DNA of 32,490 nucleotides from Planctomycetales bacterium (lineage in GTDB: Bacteria; Planctomycetota; Planctomycetia; Pirellulales; Pirellulaceae). This document shows positions 7,358-16,743 of the stretch, piece by piece. The stretch is from assembly GCA_020426845.1 (NCBI GenBank), contig JAGQPF010000009.1, positions 1 to 32,490 on the forward strand, read 5' to 3'. Within the stretch, counting starts at the first letter, position 1; every line of letters starts with the position of its first letter. The notes below the pieces were generated by a model, which saw nothing but the letters and a program-made list of their open reading frames with translations, searched no databases and was not told the origin of the DNA. Made by a program: the position numbers and the translations under genes.

Positions 7358-9832
7358 CTATCGCAGCTCGACGGCGAACACCTCGGCATGCCGCAGGTGG
7401 AGCCTTAGATGGTAGCGACCGGCAGGCAACTCCGTCAGGTCGCGGCCGCGCCACTTCGCCTTGTGGCGGAGGGAGTCGCCCCGAAGTGGAATCGCGTCCT
7501 CGCTGCCGAAGCCGCGCACCCGCAATCCGGCTGCATCCAGCAACTCGACCCGCAACTCGCCGTCCTCGGTTTCCGTCGTGGCGTTCACCTCAATCTCGCG
7601 CACGCCCTCAAGGCTCAGCGGCTTCAACGTGATCTGACCTGTGTGCTCGAGCGGCCGTTTCAAGGTCGACTGCGCGCTCAGCGGCTCGGTGCGCAGGCCG
7701 GCAAATCGGTCCAACGGCAGCGTCGCCATGCCCACGCCACTTTGCTGACTTGGGTCTGTCAGCCGCGCTCCGCCGCCGATGGCGCCACTGTTGTAGCCGC
7801 CGTAGTAAAACCGCAATTCATCCTCAAGCACGACGGGCGTGGCGTTGGTGAACACACCGCCGTTGGAAAATGGCTGGCTGGCCGCGTCAATGAACAGTTG
7901 GTCTCGAAATGGCCGCTCCCAGCGCAAACCGTCGCGGCTGATCATCAATTCGATTTGCATCGCGTCCGCCTTCGCCCCAATCGCCTCGCCGCGGGCGCGA
8001 AGGATTTGATTCAGGCAAAAGTAGCAGCCCTTGTGAAAAAACACCGGCGACGTGTGAAACTCGGTGTCGGGAGGGTCCGCGTCGTCCGGCGTGGCCACGA
8101 TCTCCGGCGACGTCCAATGGAGAAAGTCGTCGCTCTCGATCCGCGCCATGCCGTGTTTCCAAGCCAGTCCGCCAGCGGGCCCCTGCAGCCAGCTCTTGCC
8201 GTAGGCGACATACTTTCCCCGCCGCGGATCGAACATCACATCGATCGCGTCGGACATCGAAAGCGGCAGAGCCCACGTCTTTCGCAGAAACCCTTTCCGC
8301 GCGTCCCAGCGCTCCGAGTACGGCGACTCGTCGGCATAGGGCGGCTGCAGCCCTCGGCCGCCATACGCCGTCTTCAGCAGCGGATTGTGATCCGACTTGG
8401 TCCAGCGCAGGCCATCCGGCGAAAAAGCGGCGAACACTCCCGGCCACTCGCGGCCATCGTCGGATTTGCCGAAGTCGGTATAGAGCATCTTGAACCGTCG
8501 TGCGGGAACCACGTCCGGCTCGTACAGGACCGAATTGGCGTAACGGTCGCCATAGCCGCCATCGCCAATCAACACGATGTTTGTCCGCTTGTGCAGCCCC
8601 GGATCGGGCTCGCGCTGATTATTAAAGTCGTGCAGCTCCAACTCGGGCCTCGTAAAGTGCACGCCGTCGCGAGACTCGGCGTAGCAGACCATGCATTTAT
8701 GCGTCTTGCGATCATCGCGGCCCCCTGCGTACGCCTGATACCACAGCTGGTACGGCGCCTCCGTTCGCTCCGGCCGGTGAACGACGCTCGTCCAGCCGAT
8801 CGCCATCTCCCAGGGCCGCTCTTCGCCAATCAACGGGTTGTCGGGATGAGGAGTTGCCGGGTGAAACAATCGCCGCGTGCCGGCGCGATACAGCACGTGA
8901 TGGTCGTCGACCAACAGCAACTGGCGAACGGAAGCTGGTTTCACGACGCTAGCTGGCTCGGCAGGCGCCACGACGGGCGTCGCGATGGGAAGTTGGCGTT
9001 GCATCCAATCCGCCGCCAGCTCGGCGCTGCCTGCCGGCGTCGTGTGCCCGCGAGGTTCGGAAAGGAGATGCAGCTCGAGCCGGCTTGGGCGGTCGGCCTC
9101 CCGCGCCGCGGCGCTCACCGCGCGGGCCAGCGCAATCGAATGGTCCGTGCCGACTCGTTCGTCCCGGTCGCCGATCACCATCCAAACAGCGCGATCGACC
9201 AACTGATGAGCGGACGAGGCCACGCTGAGCTGCTTGACCAGCGGCTGCTCCTCAACGCCTCGAAACTCCGACAGGGCCGCCAAGTCGACGACCGGCGCAA
9301 AAGCCGCGACGCAGCGAACGCGAGGTTCATGAGCGGCGAAGTGCAGCGCGAGAAAGCCGCCGCGCGACGTGCCGCACACGGCGATTCGCTCGGGATCGGT
9401 CACCCCGGTGCGAACGAGATGATCGAGCAATTGCTTGAGCCGCGCATTGGAGTGCGCCACGATGTTCTCCCCGCGCTCGACGCGAGTTCGCCAGCCGCTC
9501 AATCCCGCCGGGCCGCTCCCCACCTGCTTGCCATGCGCGGGCAGGTCAAGCGACACACAGACCCAGCCCTGCTCAGCCAAGCGATTGCCGCATTGACGAA
9601 AATAGGGTTTGCCGAGCGTGCCCTCGATATCGCCGGCCAGCACGATCAGCGTCGGAGCAGCCTGCTTTGGAATGGAGGGCCAGATCCCGTACTCCACACC
9701 GTCGGATGTGGTCCCGATCACGGGCGACGCTTTTAAGGTCGAGCCAACCGGCGCCGGCTCCGTAGCGCGAACCGGCAGTGACAGCACCCACAGCGACAAG
9801 CATAACGCCATCTGGGCGCTGGCCGTCCTCAT
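7358..9832 (-). CDS. Secreted alpha/beta hydrolase fused to a glycosidase-like beta-propeller
   Basis: An exported fusion protein of 824 aa. A signal peptide runs from MRTASAQM to about LPVRATEP. Residues about 30-290 form an alpha/beta hydrolase of the dienelactone-hydrolase/prolyl-peptidase type: nucleophile elbow GTSRGG (S156), acidic residue in GDRDERVG (D222 or D224), histidine in RGHTTP (H263). The remaining ~520 residues resemble the five-bladed propeller of GH43/GH32-like families often found in secreted planctomycete proteins, with LWYQAYAGG, CYAESRDGVHFTRPEL, FDPRRGKYVAYGKSW and FYYGGYNSGAIGGG. A carbohydrate-active esterase plus glycan-binding or glycosidase unit is an inference; I could not place the glycosidase acid residues. 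ATG 9832 is chosen because the signal peptide starts there; the frame is open to 9982 but that extension is Arg/Pro-rich. Confidence 0.8.
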   Translation of the reverse strand: MRTASAQMALCLSLWVLSLPVRATEPAPVGSTLKASPVIGTTSDGVEYGIWPSIPKQAAPTLIVLAGDIEGTLGKPYFRQCGNRLAEQGWVCVSLDLPAHGKQVGSGPAGLSGWRTRVERGENIVAHSNARLKQLLDHLVRTGVTDPERIAVCGTSRGGFLALHFAAHEPRVRCVAAFAPVVDLAALSEFRGVEEQPLVKQLSVASSAHQLVDRAVWMVIGDRDERVGTDHSIALARAVSAAAREADRPSRLELHLLSEPRGHTTPAGSAELAADWMQRQLPIATPVVAPAEPASVVKPASVRQLLLVDDHHVLYRAGTRRLFHPATPHPDNPLIGEERPWEMAIGWTSVVHRPERTEAPYQLWYQAYAGGRDDRKTHKCMVCYAESRDGVHFTRPELELHDFNNQREPDPGLHKRTNIVLIGDGGYGDRYANSVLYEPDVVPARRFKMLYTDFGKSDDGREWPGVFAAFSPDGLRWTKSDHNPLLKTAYGGRGLQPPYADESPYSERWDARKGFLRKTWALPLSMSDAIDVMFDPRRGKYVAYGKSWLQGPAGGLAWKHGMARIESDDFLHWTSPEIVATPDDADPPDTEFHTSPVFFHKGCYFCLNQILRARGEAIGAKADAMQIELMISRDGLRWERPFRDQLFIDAASQPFSNGGVFTNATPVVLEDELRFYYGGYNSGAIGGGARLTDPSQQSGVGMATLPLDRFAGLRTEPLSAQSTLKRPLEHTGQITLKPLSLEGVREIEVNATTETEDGELRVELLDAAGLRVRGFGSEDAIPLRGDSLRHKAKWRGRDLTELPAGRYHLRLHLRHAEVFAVELR

Positions 9833-10018
9833 CGGGCGTATTCCAGCCGCGCGTCGTTGGGCGGCGGGAAATCGGCGGTGCCCCGAGGGGCCGGGGCGCG
9901 AATGCGGTCTTCGTAGGGCGGAGGCAGAGTCGACTTTTCGCATTACCGTCCTTCTTCCTGTTTTGCCGTCTTTTCCGGCCACACGACTGCCACGACGCTC
10001 GCTCCCCCCCGCGGCAGG

Positions 10019-10046
10019 TTGTCAGGGACGAGCGATTCGCTAAAAC
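10019..10046 (+). promoter_or_regulatory. Candidate promoter of the cyclo-ligase/ftr/rfbA run
   Basis: TTGTCA (10019-10024) and TAAAAC (10041-10046) are 16 bp apart, about 50 bases before ATG 10094. The -35 matches the consensus well and the -10 only moderately. Confidence 0.35.
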
Positions 10047-10093
10047 GTAATGGTCCCGTTTCGTTGTGGAACCACACGCAGGAATTAGAACTC

Positions 10094-10696
10094 ATGGATT
10101 CAGCCACTGCCACGGCCGAGCGAAAGCGCGAGATCCGCGAGCAGGCCCACGCAGCCCGCAAAGCCCAAGAACGCAAGGACGAGATCAGCCGCGACATCGT
10201 GGCTCGCTTCATGGCGTTGCCCGAATATGACGCGGCGGAGACGGTGATGTTCTACATCGATGTCCGCGCCGAGGTGCGAACTCGACACGATCTTGAGAAC
10301 GCACTGCAAAGCGGCAAACGCATCGTCGTCCCCTACTGCGTGGACGGCGAGCTCGAGTTGTTCCACCTGGAATCCATGGAGGAGCTGGAAACGGGGATGT
10401 ACAAGATCCTCGAGCCGAAAGCGGCGCTCCGTGAACTCGACGCCAAGCGAGTGGACGTCAAGCAGTTGGATCTGATCATGGTGCCCGGAGTGGCATTTGA
10501 TCGCCATGGCGGGCGCACCGGGCACGGCAAGGGCTACTACGACAAGCTGTTGCAACACGCCCGGCTCGACACGCCTTTGATCGCACTTGCTTTTGAGTGC
10601 CAACTGTTCGACGAGATCCCCGTCGACCAGCACGACATTTACATGGACAAGGTGGTCACCGAGGCCGCCGTCTATCAAGGACGCGGCCGCGCCTGA
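10094..10696 (+). CDS. 5-formyltetrahydrofolate cyclo-ligase
   Basis: A 200-aa cytoplasmic enzyme converting 5-formyl-THF to 5,10-methenyl-THF using ATP, returning a storage or inhibitory folate to the C1 pool. Diagnostic motifs are VPGVAFD (130-136) and GRTGHGKGYYDKLL (from residue 140), the phosphate/folate-binding signature of the family. The N-terminus is the usual basic helix (KREIREQAHAARK), and the length matches the family. ATG 10094 follows CAGGAATTAG with an AGGA-type ribosome site; an upstream in-frame extension to 10019 overlaps the candidate promoter and is rejected. Ftr follows 74 bp downstream, so one gene of folate and one of methanopterin C1 metabolism are side by side. Confidence 0.92.
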   Translation: MDSATATAERKREIREQAHAARKAQERKDEISRDIVARFMALPEYDAAETVMFYIDVRAEVRTRHDLENALQSGKRIVVPYCVDGELELFHLESMEELETGMYKILEPKAALRELDAKRVDVKQLDLIMVPGVAFDRHGGRTGHGKGYYDKLLQHARLDTPLIALAFECQLFDEIPVDQHDIYMDKVVTEAAVYQGRGRA

Positions 10697-10770
10697 CCCG
10701 GCCGGCGCCTCATCCGCTCGGCGCCGACGCGCCCGACCACCCATTCGCCGCTCAGCCCCAGGAAAGATGC

Positions 10771-11676
10771 ATGAGCGCCCAAATTGTCGACACCTACGCC
10801 GAGGCCTTCCGCAGCATCTACGTCGAGCTGCTGGTGACGGCAAGAGACGCGAAGTGGCTTGATTACGCTTGCTTGGCCGCCACCGGACACGCCTCGAGCA
10901 CGATCATGTGCGACTGCGAGGCGGGCGTCGATCGCTACGTCTCCGGAGACGAGACACCGGACGGCCGCACGGGCGCCATCCTGCAATTTCATGTGCCGCA
11001 GTTTCGCAAGGATCGCGTGGCCGCGTTGGAGAAGGCGCTGCTCGCGCGGATCAGCCAGAACGTCCTGACTTGTCCCACGGCGCGCTGCTTTCAGATCGGC
11101 GAGCCGGAGGCGAACTACTTCCGGCTGGGTCGCAAGATCGCATACTTCGGCGATGGCTACGAACGCCTCGACGAGCGGTTCGGCCGCAAAATGTGGGTGA
11201 TCCCGACCATGGGCGGAGAGTTCTGCATCGATCGGCGCTTCGGCTACCACGACGGCATCATGGGCGGCAACCTGTGGTTTCTCGGCGAGACCGAGGACGC
11301 GGCGATCGAGGCGGCCGAAGCCGCAGTCGGCGCCGTGGAGAAAACGCCCGGCTGCATCACCACGTTTCCCGGCGGCGTCGCTGCCAGCGCGTCCAAGGCC
11401 GGCAGCCGCTACCCGTTTCTGTTCGCGAGCACCTACCAAAACTACTGCCCGACACTGCGGGAGACGCTGGGCGCTGAGTGCCACGTGCCACCCACCGTGA
11501 CCTCCATCATGGAGATCATCGTCAACGGCCGCGACCTCGATACCGTCGCCGAGGCGACGTACCGCGCGATCGACGCGGCCAGGGAGATTCCCGGTTTGCA
11601 CTCCATCTCGGCCGGCAATTACGGCGGACGACTCGGCAAGTCGTTCATCCATCTTCGCGAACGCGCACGAGCTTAG
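10771..11676 (+). CDS. ftr: Formylmethanofuran-tetrahydromethanopterin formyltransferase
   Basis: A 301-aa soluble enzyme (Ftr, also FhcD) moving the formyl group between methanofuran and tetrahydromethanopterin (or the dephospho form used by bacteria). In methylotrophs and planctomycetes it works in the oxidative direction of the formaldehyde-oxidation route, as part of the Fhc complex. The whole sequence is Ftr-like: [85 protein letters not shown] and the C-terminal [15 protein letters not shown] 10771 follows AGGAAAG (10760-10766). FhcA, FhcB, FhcC, Mch and MtdB genes are not in this window. rfbA starts five bases after its stop and is probably co-transcribed. Confidence 0.94.
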   Translation: MSAQIVDTYAEAFRSIYVELLVTARDAKWLDYACLAATGHASSTIMCDCEAGVDRYVSGDETPDGRTGAILQFHVPQFRKDRVAALEKALLARISQNVLTCPTARCFQIGEPEANYFRLGRKIAYFGDGYERLDERFGRKMWVIPTMGGEFCIDRRFGYHDGIMGGNLWFLGETEDAAIEAAEAAVGAVEKTPGCITTFPGGVAASASKAGSRYPFLFASTYQNYCPTLRETLGAECHVPPTVTSIMEIIVNGRDLDTVAEATYRAIDAAREIPGLHSISAGNYGGRLGKSFIHLRERARA

Positions 11677-11681
11677 GCGGC

Positions 11682-12590
11682 ATGGCGGAGCCACTGTTCA
11701 CCAAAGGCATCCTGTTGGCCGGGGGCAGCGGCACTCGGCTTCACCCGCTGACCGACTGCGTCTGCAAGCAGCTGCTGCCGGTTTACGACAAGCCGCTGAT
11801 CTACTACCCGTTGTCCACCTTGATGCTCGCCGGCATCCGGCAGGTGTTGCTGATCTCCACGCCACGCGATCTGCCGCTGTTTCAGCGGCTGTTCGGCGAC
11901 GGCTCGCAACTGGGCATGTCCATTCAGTACGCCGAGCAGCCGCGCCCGGAAGGCATCGCCCAGGCGCTGACAATCGGCGAATCATTCATCGCTGGCGACC
12001 ATGTCGCGCTAGTTCTCGGCGACAACATTTTTTACGGGCAGGGCATCAGCCAGCCGTTGCGTTCGGCGACGTCGCGAGAGACAGGCGCGACGGTGTTCTC
12101 CTATCCGGTCCAGGACCCGACGCAATTCGGCGTGGTCGAGGTCGATGGCGGCGGGCGAGTCCTCTCGCTCGAGGAGAAGCCCGCGCGTCCCAAGTCGAAA
12201 TTCGCCGTGACCGGGCTCTACTTTTACGACGGCACGGCGGTCGAGAGAGCGCGGAGCATCAAGCCCTCGCCACGCGGCGAACTCGAGATCACCGCGCTGA
12301 ATCAATCGTACTTGGACAGTGGACAACTGCACGTTGAGGAGTTTGGCCGCGGGTTTGCATGGCTCGACACCGGCACGCCGAGGTCGCTGCTGCAAGCGGC
12401 CAATTTCGTCGAAACAGTGCAGTCGCGTCAGGGCCTGCGGATCGCGTGCATCGAGGAGGTCGCTTATCGCATGGGCTACATCGACCGCCAACAACTGTCC
12501 GCATTGGCGTCTCAGCATGCCAACGATTACGCCCACTACCTCCGCGAACTGCTTGGCGAGTCGGGGCCCACACTGCCGCCGGGCCGATAG
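11682..12590 (+). CDS. rfbA: Glucose-1-phosphate thymidylyltransferase (RmlA)
   Basis: A 302-aa cytoplasmic nucleotidyltransferase making dTDP-glucose from dTTP and glucose-1-phosphate, the first step of dTDP-L-rhamnose and other deoxysugar pathways. The N-terminal signature [16 protein letters not shown], then [39 protein letters not shown] and [12 protein letters not shown] are all present, matching the short RmlA type (about 290 aa). ATG 11682 lies five bases after the ftr stop and has no strong ribosome site, suggesting translational coupling. The rest of the rhamnose pathway (rfbB, rfbC, rfbD) is not here, so it is separated from its usual partners. A link to the TylF-type methyltransferase as cell-surface sugar chemistry is only a guess. 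Confidence 0.93.
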   Translation: MAEPLFTKGILLAGGSGTRLHPLTDCVCKQLLPVYDKPLIYYPLSTLMLAGIRQVLLISTPRDLPLFQRLFGDGSQLGMSIQYAEQPRPEGIAQALTIGESFIAGDHVALVLGDNIFYGQGISQPLRSATSRETGATVFSYPVQDPTQFGVVEVDGGGRVLSLEEKPARPKSKFAVTGLYFYDGTAVERARSIKPSPRGELEITALNQSYLDSGQLHVEEFGRGFAWLDTGTPRSLLQAANFVETVQSRQGLRIACIEEVAYRMGYIDRQQLSALASQHANDYAHYLRELLGESGPTLPPGR

Positions 12591-12634
12591 CGTCTGTCCG
12601 TGGGCGTTGAGATCGCGAGGGAGCGTCGATCAGC

Positions 12635-14290
12635 ATGCAAGCCGCCTTTTTCGAAGCGATCGGCAGGCAGCCCGATGAGGACGGGCCGAGATTGATCTAT
12701 GCCGACTGGCTCGAGGAGCAGGAGGACGAGCCCCACGCCCGTTTCATTCGCATGCAATGCGAGTTGGCGCGGCTCGAGCCGCACAGCGTCAGGCACATCG
12801 AGCTGGAGGCGAAGTGCCGCACGTTGCTGGCCCGCCACGGCTCGCGATGGACGCCCGAGTCGTGGTCTGCGTCGGCAAGGTATCTGCGTGGCTTCCCCGA
12901 GTCGCTTGAGATCCACATCTCGGACTTCGTCAGCCAGCACGAAAAGTTGCGGGAACAGGCGCCACTGCATTCGATTGCGATCTGGGGACTCAGTCGCTGC
13001 ACGGCCGAGTTGGCGGCGGCGCCCGAGCTGCAGACACTGCGGCGTCTGCGACTGACGGTGAACAATCGCCGCGAGCTACGGGGGTTGATTCAGCTCTGCC
13101 AGTCGCCATCGCTCGCCCATGTCAGCTCGCTGCAATTGATGTTCAGCTACTACGAGTGGAATCCCGAGTTGCTTGGGACCTTGCGAGGGCTGGGCGAGCG
13201 AATGCCGCTGGAAGAGTTGCGAATCGACCTGTTCGGCGTTCCCGACGGGCACGCGGAGTTTCCCGAACTGAATTGGGGCAGGCAGGCCAGCTTTCCTCGC
13301 CTTCGCCGGCTCTGGATGCGCAGTCGTTGGCGAAACGGCCTTCCGGGTGTGCTGCCGATGGGACTGTTCGGCATCAACGCGCCGCAGCTGGAGTCGTTGC
13401 GTTTGGATGGACTTGTGCCGGCCGGCCAATTCGCGCCGATGTTGCGTCTGCCGCTGCATCAGGTGTCTGACCTCTACCTTCACAATCCAACCGCAGCGCC
13501 CGGATTCTGCACCGCCTTGGCCGAGCACGACGCTTTTGCCAACCTGCGCCGGCTCAACCTGGCCGATTGTTGCAACTGCCGAGAACTTGAAGAGAGCCTC
13601 TTGAATGCCGAGCGTTCGTTTTGCTGCGAAGAACTGCTCATCGCCGCACCCATGTCATTCGCGTCGCCCAACTTTCACGTCCACCTGCTCGAGGCAATGG
13701 ACTGTTCCCGGTTGCGACGCTTCGAAGCCGTGCATTGCGGCCCGCACGAATGGATTGAGCTGATGCGGTCGAAAGCCCCGCTCGAGTCCCTCCGCTTGAC
13801 CAATTGCAATCTTGCCACCGGCGGCCTGCCGATCTCGGCGGCAGAGCTCAATCCGTCGGTCTCGGAGACGTTGCGATCGCTGGAGTTCTCGCGAACCAAC
13901 TTGACGCAGGAAGTTTTTACAACGTTGACGGCGGGGCGATTTCCGCAGCTGACGCATCTCGCCATGCACCAAACTCACGTCGGCCTGCCTTGGCGAAAAG
14001 CCTGCAAGCAATTGTGCGAGTCCGGCGCCTTTCCTTCACTGGCGCTGTTGCAGCTGGACGGATCGAGCCGCTTCGGCGCCGTAGGGTTGTCGATGCTCGC
14101 CGAGCAAGGCGAGTTCCCCGAGCTGCGCGTGCTGGAACTGCGAGAGAGCCGAGTCAGCGACTTGTCGATCCGGCGTGTGTTGACCACTCCCCGGATGCCC
14201 CAACTGCTACGACTGCGGCTGGAAAGCTGCCAGGGACTAAGCAGCGGCGAGCAACTGCTCGAGGAGTTCGGCGAACGGGTCGAATTCTGA
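12635..14290 (+). CDS. TIGR02996-domain leucine-rich-repeat protein
   Basis: A 551-aa protein with no signal peptide. Residues 1-47 form the TIGR02996 repeat-companion domain (AAFFEAIGRQPDEDGPRLIYADWLEEQ, then ARFIRMQCE), a domain known mainly from Planctomycetes and Myxobacteria in front of repeat regions. The rest is made of irregular leucine-rich repeats, for instance LESLRLDGLVPAGQF, LRRLNLADC, LESLRLTNCNLATGG, LRSLEFSRTNLTQEVF and LRVLELRESRVSD. No catalytic motif was seen; LRR proteins usually bind other proteins, but the partner is unknown. ATG 12635 is preceded by GAGGGAG at about 12617-12623. It follows rfbA by 44 bp but need not share its operon. Confidence 0.85.
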   Translation: MQAAFFEAIGRQPDEDGPRLIYADWLEEQEDEPHARFIRMQCELARLEPHSVRHIELEAKCRTLLARHGSRWTPESWSASARYLRGFPESLEIHISDFVSQHEKLREQAPLHSIAIWGLSRCTAELAAAPELQTLRRLRLTVNNRRELRGLIQLCQSPSLAHVSSLQLMFSYYEWNPELLGTLRGLGERMPLEELRIDLFGVPDGHAEFPELNWGRQASFPRLRRLWMRSRWRNGLPGVLPMGLFGINAPQLESLRLDGLVPAGQFAPMLRLPLHQVSDLYLHNPTAAPGFCTALAEHDAFANLRRLNLADCCNCRELEESLLNAERSFCCEELLIAAPMSFASPNFHVHLLEAMDCSRLRRFEAVHCGPHEWIELMRSKAPLESLRLTNCNLATGGLPISAAELNPSVSETLRSLEFSRTNLTQEVFTTLTAGRFPQLTHLAMHQTHVGLPWRKACKQLCESGAFPSLALLQLDGSSRFGAVGLSMLAEQGEFPELRVLELRESRVSDLSIRRVLTTPRMPQLLRLRLESCQGLSSGEQLLEEFGERVEF

Positions 14291-14460
14291 GCCACCGGCG
14301 GATACAGACGATCAACTGCTCAAACCAAGCCTTCCTCAATCTCCCCAGCACCCCAATCTGCCAACTCATCGCAAGCCGGTCTCGCGATTCGGCTACCGGC
14401 ACTCGGAGGAAATCAGTACAGTCGCCCACCCTCCATACCCTGCCATCGAGCGAGGCGACC

Positions 14461-15504
14461 ATGTGGTTTCCATCCATCCGCGTGTCGACACGACACTGTA
14501 GGAGGCCGTTGTTTCAACCGGCTGTTTGGCAGCTTTATTGCCTCCCGATCGTGGCGGCAGGCCTGCTCGCCAGCGCAGGATGCGACCAACTGCCGGCGAT
14601 TGTCGATGGCGCCACGGCGCGGCAGGCGGGTCCTGCCAGCGCCCCGGGCCCTCCTCCGCCGCTGCGAGCGGACAGCTTGCTCGTTGACTTGCCGCCCCGC
14701 GAGGCGGACAAGATTCGCATCGCCTCCTACAACATTCAGGTGTTTGGCGTCACGAAAGAGGCCAAAACGCAGGTGATGCACGTGCTGGCGGAGATTGTCC
14801 GCCAATTCGACGTGGTTGCAATTCAAGAGATTCGCTCGACGGACCAAGGGTTGATGGACCGCTTTGTCGCCTTGGTCAACCAGCGTGGCCATTCCTACCA
14901 CTATGTGCTGGGGCCGCGGCTAGGCCGCACCGTCAGCAAAGAGCAGTATGCGTTTGTCTACGACACCACACGTCTGACCGTCGACCCGCGCTCGGTGCAC
15001 ACAGTGGACGACCCCGACGACTTGCTCCATCGCGAGCCGTTGATCGCTCGTTTCGTCTTTAACCAGCTGCCGGCGGGGCAGGGCTTCTCGTTCACGTTGA
15101 TCAACATGCACACCGATCCCGACGAGGCAGAGGATGAGGTGAACGTCCTGGATGACGTATTTCTGTCAGCACGTGCCGATGGGCGATACGAGGAGGACGT
15201 GATCCTGCTCGGCGACCTGAACGTCAACCACGAGCGACTGGGGCAGCTCGGCGGCGTGCCGGGAATCCGCTGCACCGTGATGGGAGAGCCGACCAACACG
15301 GCCGGGACCAAGTCCTACGACAATCTGGTGTTCGATCCCGGGGCGACGTCCGAGTACACCGGACGCGCGGGGGTGCTCGACGTCCAGCGAGCATTTCGGC
15401 TAACGGACGAGCAGGCGAAAGAAGTTTCGGATCATCGCCCGGTATGGGCCGAGTTCTCGATCTACGAGCGCCGCGCGACGAGCCTCGCCGCGCGGCCTCG
15501 CTAA
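14461..15504 (+). CDS. Secreted (probable lipoprotein) DNase I-like endonuclease/exonuclease/phosphatase
   Basis: A 347-aa protein of the endonuclease/exonuclease/phosphatase (DNase I-like) fold. Hydrophobic residues about 24-40 end in LLASAGC, compatible with a lipoprotein signal with C41, followed by a Pro/Ala-rich spacer. The catalytic set is complete: N91 in IASYNIQVF, E123 in VVAIQEIR, H217 in LINMHTD, D252 and N254 in LLGDLNVNH, D287 in YDNLVF, D324/H325 in VSDHRPVWAEF. It is therefore likely an active metal-dependent phosphodiesterase or nuclease outside the cytoplasm, possibly scavenging extracellular DNA. The frame is open from 13804 inside the LRR gene, but ATG 14461 starts the signal peptide and has GAGG at 14452-14455. 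It converges with the DUF3500 gene. Confidence 0.88.
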   Translation: MWFPSIRVSTRHCRRPLFQPAVWQLYCLPIVAAGLLASAGCDQLPAIVDGATARQAGPASAPGPPPPLRADSLLVDLPPREADKIRIASYNIQVFGVTKEAKTQVMHVLAEIVRQFDVVAIQEIRSTDQGLMDRFVALVNQRGHSYHYVLGPRLGRTVSKEQYAFVYDTTRLTVDPRSVHTVDDPDDLLHREPLIARFVFNQLPAGQGFSFTLINMHTDPDEAEDEVNVLDDVFLSARADGRYEEDVILLGDLNVNHERLGQLGGVPGIRCTVMGEPTNTAGTKSYDNLVFDPGATSEYTGRAGVLDVQRAFRLTDEQAKEVSDHRPVWAEFSIYERRATSLAARPR

Positions 15505-15609
15505 CCAACTGACGAAGGCGTACAACGTCCAATGACGTCGGTTAACCACCCATTAACCACCCGATCAACACGCCTCATCCGTGTTTGACCCGTGTTTCAT
15601 CGGTGGCAA

Positions 15610-16647
15610 CTATTTGCTGGCGGGCAGGGCGAAGTCGCCGGCCATGTCTCGCCATACGCAGTGGATATGATTGGCGGGGTTTCCCGCGGCGTCGGGTTGC
15701 GTGTTGACGAACTCAATCAGGAACGACGGACCTTGCACGCGGTAGTAGTGCCCGATGCCGGGCTTCGTGGCGCCCGCCCAGGCGAAGTAGACCTTGCCGG
15801 GTCCGGCCGCCTGAATTTTCTCGAGGCGTTGGCGAGCCACCTCCTTGGGCATATTGCCGGCGTAGGCCATGATCAGCCGCTGCAGCGTCTTGCTCTGCTC
15901 GTCGCTCAGCTCGCTGGCCGGCACGCCCGCGGGCGCATCCTGCGGCGGCTGCGGCTCGCCAGCGGCGCGAATCTCGCGAGGCGCCGTGTCGGCAATCACC
16001 GCCTTGCTGCGCAGCTCGTCGCTCAATGAGTTGACCAGTTCGAACGCCAGCAATTCCTCGTCAGCCAACAGCCTCGTGCCTGCCTTGATGTCGCCGACGC
16101 CGGCCTTCACCTCGCCGGGATTGGCCGCAAAGAACGCGGGCGTGGAGGAGATGATGTCCTCTCCCTCCAGCACGAAATTCAACGACAGGTGGTGGCCTTC
16201 CATCGACAGGCCCCAGCGGCCGTCACCCGGCTTGCCGAAGATCGTGAAGTAATAACGCGCGGCGTCGCGAATCGCGCCGCCCTGCTTGTCCTTCTCGAGC
16301 TCCTTGAGCAGATTCTCCATCCGCATGATGCCTCTGGCCTTGGTGAAGCCGACCTGGCTCAGCGAGCTGCGCAGCAGATTGATCGCGGACTTGCGCTGCT
16401 CTTGAGTCATGTTGCGAATCTGCAGCCCCTTGCGTTGGTCCTTGGGAATGAAGTGCCAGCCGACCCGTTGCTCCGAGTCGTATTCCAACAAGGCGATCTT
16501 CTTCTGCTCGCCATCGAGTGTCACAATGAACGACTTGGCCGCGTCAACGACCGCCACAGCGGCAGATTGACGCTGGAAGTAGCTCCAGGCGCCGGTGGTG
16601 GTCAACAAGGCAATCGTCAAACAGGTCAGCAGAGTGCGTCGGTGCAT
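15610..16647 (-). CDS. DUF3500-family exported protein
   Basis: A 345-aa protein with an N-terminal signal peptide or anchor (RRTLLTCLTIALLTTTGAWSY). It matches the pattern I know for DUF3500: GWHFIPKDQRKGLQIRNMT near the start, a central Gly/Leu-rich part with LSMEGHHLSLNFVLEG, and the C-terminal signature GHYYRVQGPSFLIEFVNTQ followed by NHIHCVWRDMAGDF. The histidines and acidic residues of the C-terminal motif suggest a metal site, but the function of the family is unknown to me. A candidate promoter lies about 45 bases upstream of the ATG. A region of about 105 bp separates its stop from the converging nuclease gene. Confidence 0.8.
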   Translation of the reverse strand: MHRRTLLTCLTIALLTTTGAWSYFQRQSAAVAVVDAAKSFIVTLDGEQKKIALLEYDSEQRVGWHFIPKDQRKGLQIRNMTQEQRKSAINLLRSSLSQVGFTKARGIMRMENLLKELEKDKQGGAIRDAARYYFTIFGKPGDGRWGLSMEGHHLSLNFVLEGEDIISSTPAFFAANPGEVKAGVGDIKAGTRLLADEELLAFELVNSLSDELRSKAVIADTAPREIRAAGEPQPPQDAPAGVPASELSDEQSKTLQRLIMAYAGNMPKEVARQRLEKIQAAGPGKVYFAWAGATKPGIGHYYRVQGPSFLIEFVNTQPDAAGNPANHIHCVWRDMAGDFALPASK

Positions 16648-16688
16648 GGGAGGTGATTCAGGTGGGGTAGGGGAGTGGAAGTGGGCGG

Positions 16689-16717
16689 ATTATACCTGGT
16701 CGGCCGATCGGCAAAAA
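16689..16717 (-). promoter_or_regulatory. Candidate promoter of the DUF3500 gene
   Basis: On the minus strand TTTTTG (16717-16712) and a perfect TATAAT (16694-16689) are 17 bp apart, with the -10 about 42 bases before the ATG at 16647. The context after the -10 (CCGCC) is GC-rich. Confidence 0.5.
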
Positions 16718-16743
16718 GTATTGCCGCCGAGCCATCGCCGCGC

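Noticed and set aside
7409..9736. 775-aa open frame on the plus strand
   Set aside because: Antisense to the hydrolase-propeller gene, Arg/Ala/His-rich; no domain character.
14375..14400. GCCGGT/ACCGGC inverted repeat as terminator
   Set aside because: Six-base stem with a 14-base loop and no T-run.
13804..14460. Extension of the nuclease gene into the LRR gene
   Set aside because: Signal peptide and ribosome site place the start at ATG 14461.
15534..15600. Repeated TTAACCACCC and CCGTGTTT words between convergent genes
   Set aside because: Short words with no hairpin or T-run; no function can be supported.
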